Below are positions 61,116 to 64,000 of a DNA stretch of 64,000 nt, in pieces. Position 1 is the first letter of the stretch. Each line of letters starts with the position of its first letter. The notes beneath the pieces are model-generated. The model saw only the letters and a list, made by a program, of their open reading frames with translations. It searched no databases and was not told where the DNA came from. The translations under genes and the position numbers were made by a program. Origin of the DNA: Novisyntrophococcus fermenticellae (GTDB lineage Bacteria; Bacillota; Clostridia; Lachnospirales; Lachnospiraceae); assembly GCF_018866245.1 (NCBI RefSeq), contig NZ_CP076458.1, positions 310,001 to 374,000 on the forward strand, written 5' to 3'.

Positions 61116-63232
61116 TTGGCTGGAAGAGAATATCCATTAGAGAGAACCAGAAATATCGGTATTATGGCTCATATTGATGCTGGAAAGACTACACTTACAG
61201 AGCGTATTCTTTATTATACCGGTGTTAACTATAAGATTGGCGATACTCACGAAGGAACTGCTACCATGGACTGGATGGAACAGGAGCAGGAACGTGGTAT
61301 TACCATTACTTCAGCCGCTACCACCTGTCATTGGACACATCAGGAGAAAACCGAAACACAGCCGGGTGCCTTAGAGCACCGTATCAATATTATTGATACT
61401 CCCGGACACGTTGATTTTACCGTTGAAGTTGAGCGGTCCTTACGTGTACTGGACGGAGCTATCGGTGTATTCTGTGCAAAGGGTGGCGTTGAGCCGCAGT
61501 CTGAAAATGTATGGCGTCAGGCAGATACCTACAATGTACCCCGTATGGCATTCATCAATAAGATGGATATCCTGGGTGCGGATTTCTACAATGCTGTAGA
61601 TCAGATTAAGACTCGTCTGGGTAAAAATACAATCATTCTCCAGCTGCCGATTGGTAAGGAGGATGAGTTTAAGGGAGTTATTGACCTTATGGAGATGCAG
61701 GCCTACATCTATAACGATGATAAGGGCGAGGACATCACCGTATGTGATATTCCTGAAGACATGCAGGATGATGCAGAACTGTATCATACGGAAATGGTTG
61801 AAAAGATTTGCGAGCTGGATGACGAATTGATGATGCGTTATCTGGAGGATGATATTCCGTCCGTTGACGAATTGAAAGCAGTCTTGCGTAAAGGAACCTG
61901 TGAATGTACGGCTATTCCGGTATGCTGTGGAACCGCTTACAGAAATAAAGGTGTTCAGAAGCTGCTGGATGCAGTTATTGATTATATGCCATCTCCCATT
62001 GATATCCCCCGATTGACGGTGTGGATCTGGAGGGGAATGAAGTCGTGAGACATTCTTCTGACGAAGAACCTTTCTCCGCTCTGGCATTTAAAATCATGAC
62101 AGACCCGTTTGTCGGGAAACTGGCATACTTCAGAGTATATTCCGGTACCATGAACGCCGGTTCTTATGTATACAACTCTACAAAGGGTAAGAAAGAGCGT
62201 GTCGGACGTATTCTTCAGATGCATGCGAACAAGAGAGCAGAGCTGGACAAGGTATATTCCGGAGATATTGCAGCGGCAATCGGATTTAAATTCACCACAA
62301 CAGGTGATACGATCTGTGATGAGCAGCATCAGGTAATTCTGGAATCCATGGAATTCCCGGAACCGGTTATCGAGCTGGCTATTGAACCTAAGACAAAAGC
62401 CGGACAGGGTAAGCTGGGTGAGGCTCTTGCGAAGCTCGCAGAAGAAGATCCTACATTCCGTGCGCATACGAATAAAGAGACAGGACAGACAATTATTGCA
62501 GGTATGGGTGAGCTCCATCTGGAAATCATCGTAGACCGTCTGCTCCGTGAGTTCCATGTTGAGGCCAATGTAGGTGCTCCGCAGGTTGCATATAAGGAGA
62601 CCATCACAAAAGAGGCAGACGTGGACAGCAAATATGCAAAACAGTCCGGTGGACGTGGACAGTATGGACACTGTAAAGTTAAGTTTGCACCTATGGATGC
62701 AAATGCCGAAGAGATTTATAAGTTTGAATCTTCTGTTGTCGGCGGAGCGATTCCGAAGGAATATATCCCGGCAGTAGGCGAAGGTATCGAAGAGGCTATG
62801 AAGGCCGGTATTCTCGGTGGATTCCCTGTTGTGGGCATCTCTGCAAATGTATACGATGGTTCCTACCATGAGGTCGATTCATCTGAGATGGCATTTCACA
62901 TTGCCGGTTCTCTGGCATTTAAAGAAGCTATGCAGAAGGCGGCTCCGGTTTTGCTTGAGCCTATTATGAAGGTTGAAGTATCCACTCCGGAAGACTATAT
63001 GGGTGATGTTATCGGTGATATCAATTCCCGCCGTGGCCGTATTGAAGGTATGGATGATATCGGCGGTGGTAAGATGATCCGCGGATTTGTGCCGCTGGCT
63101 GAGATGTTCGGATATGCAACAGATTTGCGTTCCAGGACACAGGGCCGTGGTAACTACTCCATGTTCTTTGACAGATACGAGCCGGTTCCCAAGTCTGTAC
63201 AGGAGAAAGTTCTGTCTGCAAAGGCAAAATAA
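61116..63232 (+). CDS. fusA: Elongation factor G, interrupted by a one-base frameshift
   Basis: Two frames together encode a full 705-residue EF-G. The first (61116 to about 62010, TTG start after AGGAGG) has AHIDAGKTT, the [10 protein letters not shown] switch and DTPGHVDF. The second (from about 62012) starts [20 protein letters not shown] and runs to the end. They meet at CCCCC (62006-62010) within codons for SPIDIP-x-IDGVDL. Adding one base restores the protein. Since EF-G is essential, a base missing from the sequence is more likely than real loss. Confidence 0.95.
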
Positions 63233-63381
63233 AGCAAAACATGCTTGCAAAACCCTTGATTTTGCAATATAATCAAGGGTAGCAGGCTACGAAATAGTGG
63301 AGAGTTTATCTCCTGATGCGGATATCCGCAAAACTAAAAGAGGCCCCATGAGGCACAGATTTATAAGGAGGATTTTTTAAA

Positions 63382-64000
63382 ATGGCTAAGGCTAAATTTG
63401 AAAGAACAAAACCCCATTGTAACATTGGTACCATTGGACACGTTGACCATGGTAAGACAACTTTAACAGCAGCAATCACAAAAACTTTATCCGAAAGAGT
63501 TGCCGGAAACGCAGCTGTAGCTTTTGATAATATCGATAAAGCTCCGGAAGAAAGAGAGCGTGGTATCACTATCTCTACTTCTCACGTTGAATATGAGACA
63601 GATAAAAGACATTACGCACATGTTGACTGCCCAGGCCATGCCGATTATGTAAAGAACATGATCACAGGTGCTGCTCAGATGGACGGCGCTATCCTTGTTG
63701 TTGCTGCAACTGACGGTGTTATGGCTCAGACAAAGGAGCATATCCTTCTGTCTCGTCAGGTAGGTGTTCCTTATATCGTAGTATTTATGAACAAATGCGA
63801 TATGGTAGATGACGAAGAACTGCTTGAACTGGTAGACATGGAGATCCGTGAGCTGCTGAACGAGTATGAGTTCCCGGGAGATGACACACCGATCATTCAG
63901 GGTTCCGCTCTGAAAGCTCTGGAAGATCCTTCAGGAGAGTGGGGCGACAAGATCATGGAACTTATGGATGCTGTTGACAGCTGGATTCCGGATCCTCAGC
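63382..64000 (+). CDS. tuf: Elongation factor Tu (partial, runs off the right edge)
   Basis: First 206 codons of EF-Tu: [20 protein letters not shown], GTPase P-loop [16 protein letters not shown] switch, DCPGHADY and NKCD are all intact. AAGGAGG lies before the ATG. It lies 149 nt after fusA. The window ends inside domain I. Confidence 0.97.
   Translation, partial: MAKAKFERTKPHCNIGTIGHVDHGKTTLTAAITKTLSERVAGNAAVAFDNIDKAPEERERGITISTSHVEYETDKRHYAHVDCPGHADYVKNMITGAAQMDGAILVVAATDGVMAQTKEHILLSRQVGVPYIVVFMNKCDMVDDEELLELVDMEIRELLNEYEFPGDDTPIIQGSALKALEDPSGEWGDKIMELMDAVDSWIPDPQ

Noticed and set aside
61982..62869. 295-codon minus-strand frame across the fusA frameshift
   Set aside because: Antisense to strongly conserved EF-G sequence, with no ribosome binding site or domain.

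Overview
The window looks like chromosome from a low-to-mid GC Firmicute of class Clostridia, probably a Lachnospiraceae-like gut anaerobe. The evidence is the rpsL-rpsG-fusA-tuf block, strong AGGAGG ribosome binding sites with GTG and TTG starts, a SpoVG homologue, SLH surface proteins and a BceAB-RS type system. It has three parts.

Part 1 (1 to about 35.4 kb) is one end of an integrative conjugative element (ICE). Its main minus-strand operon runs from about 33.0 kb down to position 54 and off the left edge. Read in transcription order, it encodes small regulatory or accessory proteins (Cys-rich protein, DUF4314-like, HTH protein, Dam-like methylase, AbrB-like protein, YodL-like, SpoVG). 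It then encodes a 1332-residue SLH-anchored Ig-repeat surface protein whose 3' end is split by a group II intron, and a nearly complete Tad/Flp-type (type IVc) pilus set: two near-identical Flp-like pilins (DUF6133-like), prepilin peptidase, CpaB, TadZ, TadA, TadB, TadC, DUF4320-like and TadE-like pseudopilins. The operon ends with conjugation membrane proteins (VirB2-like and TrbL/VirB6-like). Intrinsic-terminator-like hairpins recur just upstream of genes inside this operon. Between the VirB2-like and TrbL-like genes lies a cargo block: an AbiE-type toxin-antitoxin operon with an autoregulatory inverted repeat, a P-type metal ATPase under a NiCo (czcD) riboswitch, a decayed methyltransferase, and a MarR-controlled heterodimeric ABC exporter. 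The element appears to end at 35384-35437, where a 54-nt 3' part of tRNA-Ser(CGA), followed by its own hairpin, marks a likely attachment site. No integrase lies in the window.

Part 2 (35.5 to about 52.3 kb) is a variable chromosomal region. It holds a LUD protein, a second unrelated AbiE pair, a lipoprotein, a BceAB-BceRS detoxification module, an XRE-AbrB fusion regulator with an ABC-2 transporter, and a TrkH/TrkA potassium uptake pair preceded by a short translated leader. Between these lie many gene remnants (AraC/GyrI, peptide deformylase, LacI, response regulator/kinase/PepSY, sortase-pilus pilin and signal peptidase), which points to repeated deletion.

Part 3 (52.3 to 64 kb) is conserved core: an ECF S component, SbcDC nuclease, superoxide dismutase, a C_GCAxxG_C_C protein, a TDT-family transporter, then rpsL, rpsG, fusA (interrupted by a one-base frameshift) and the start of tuf.
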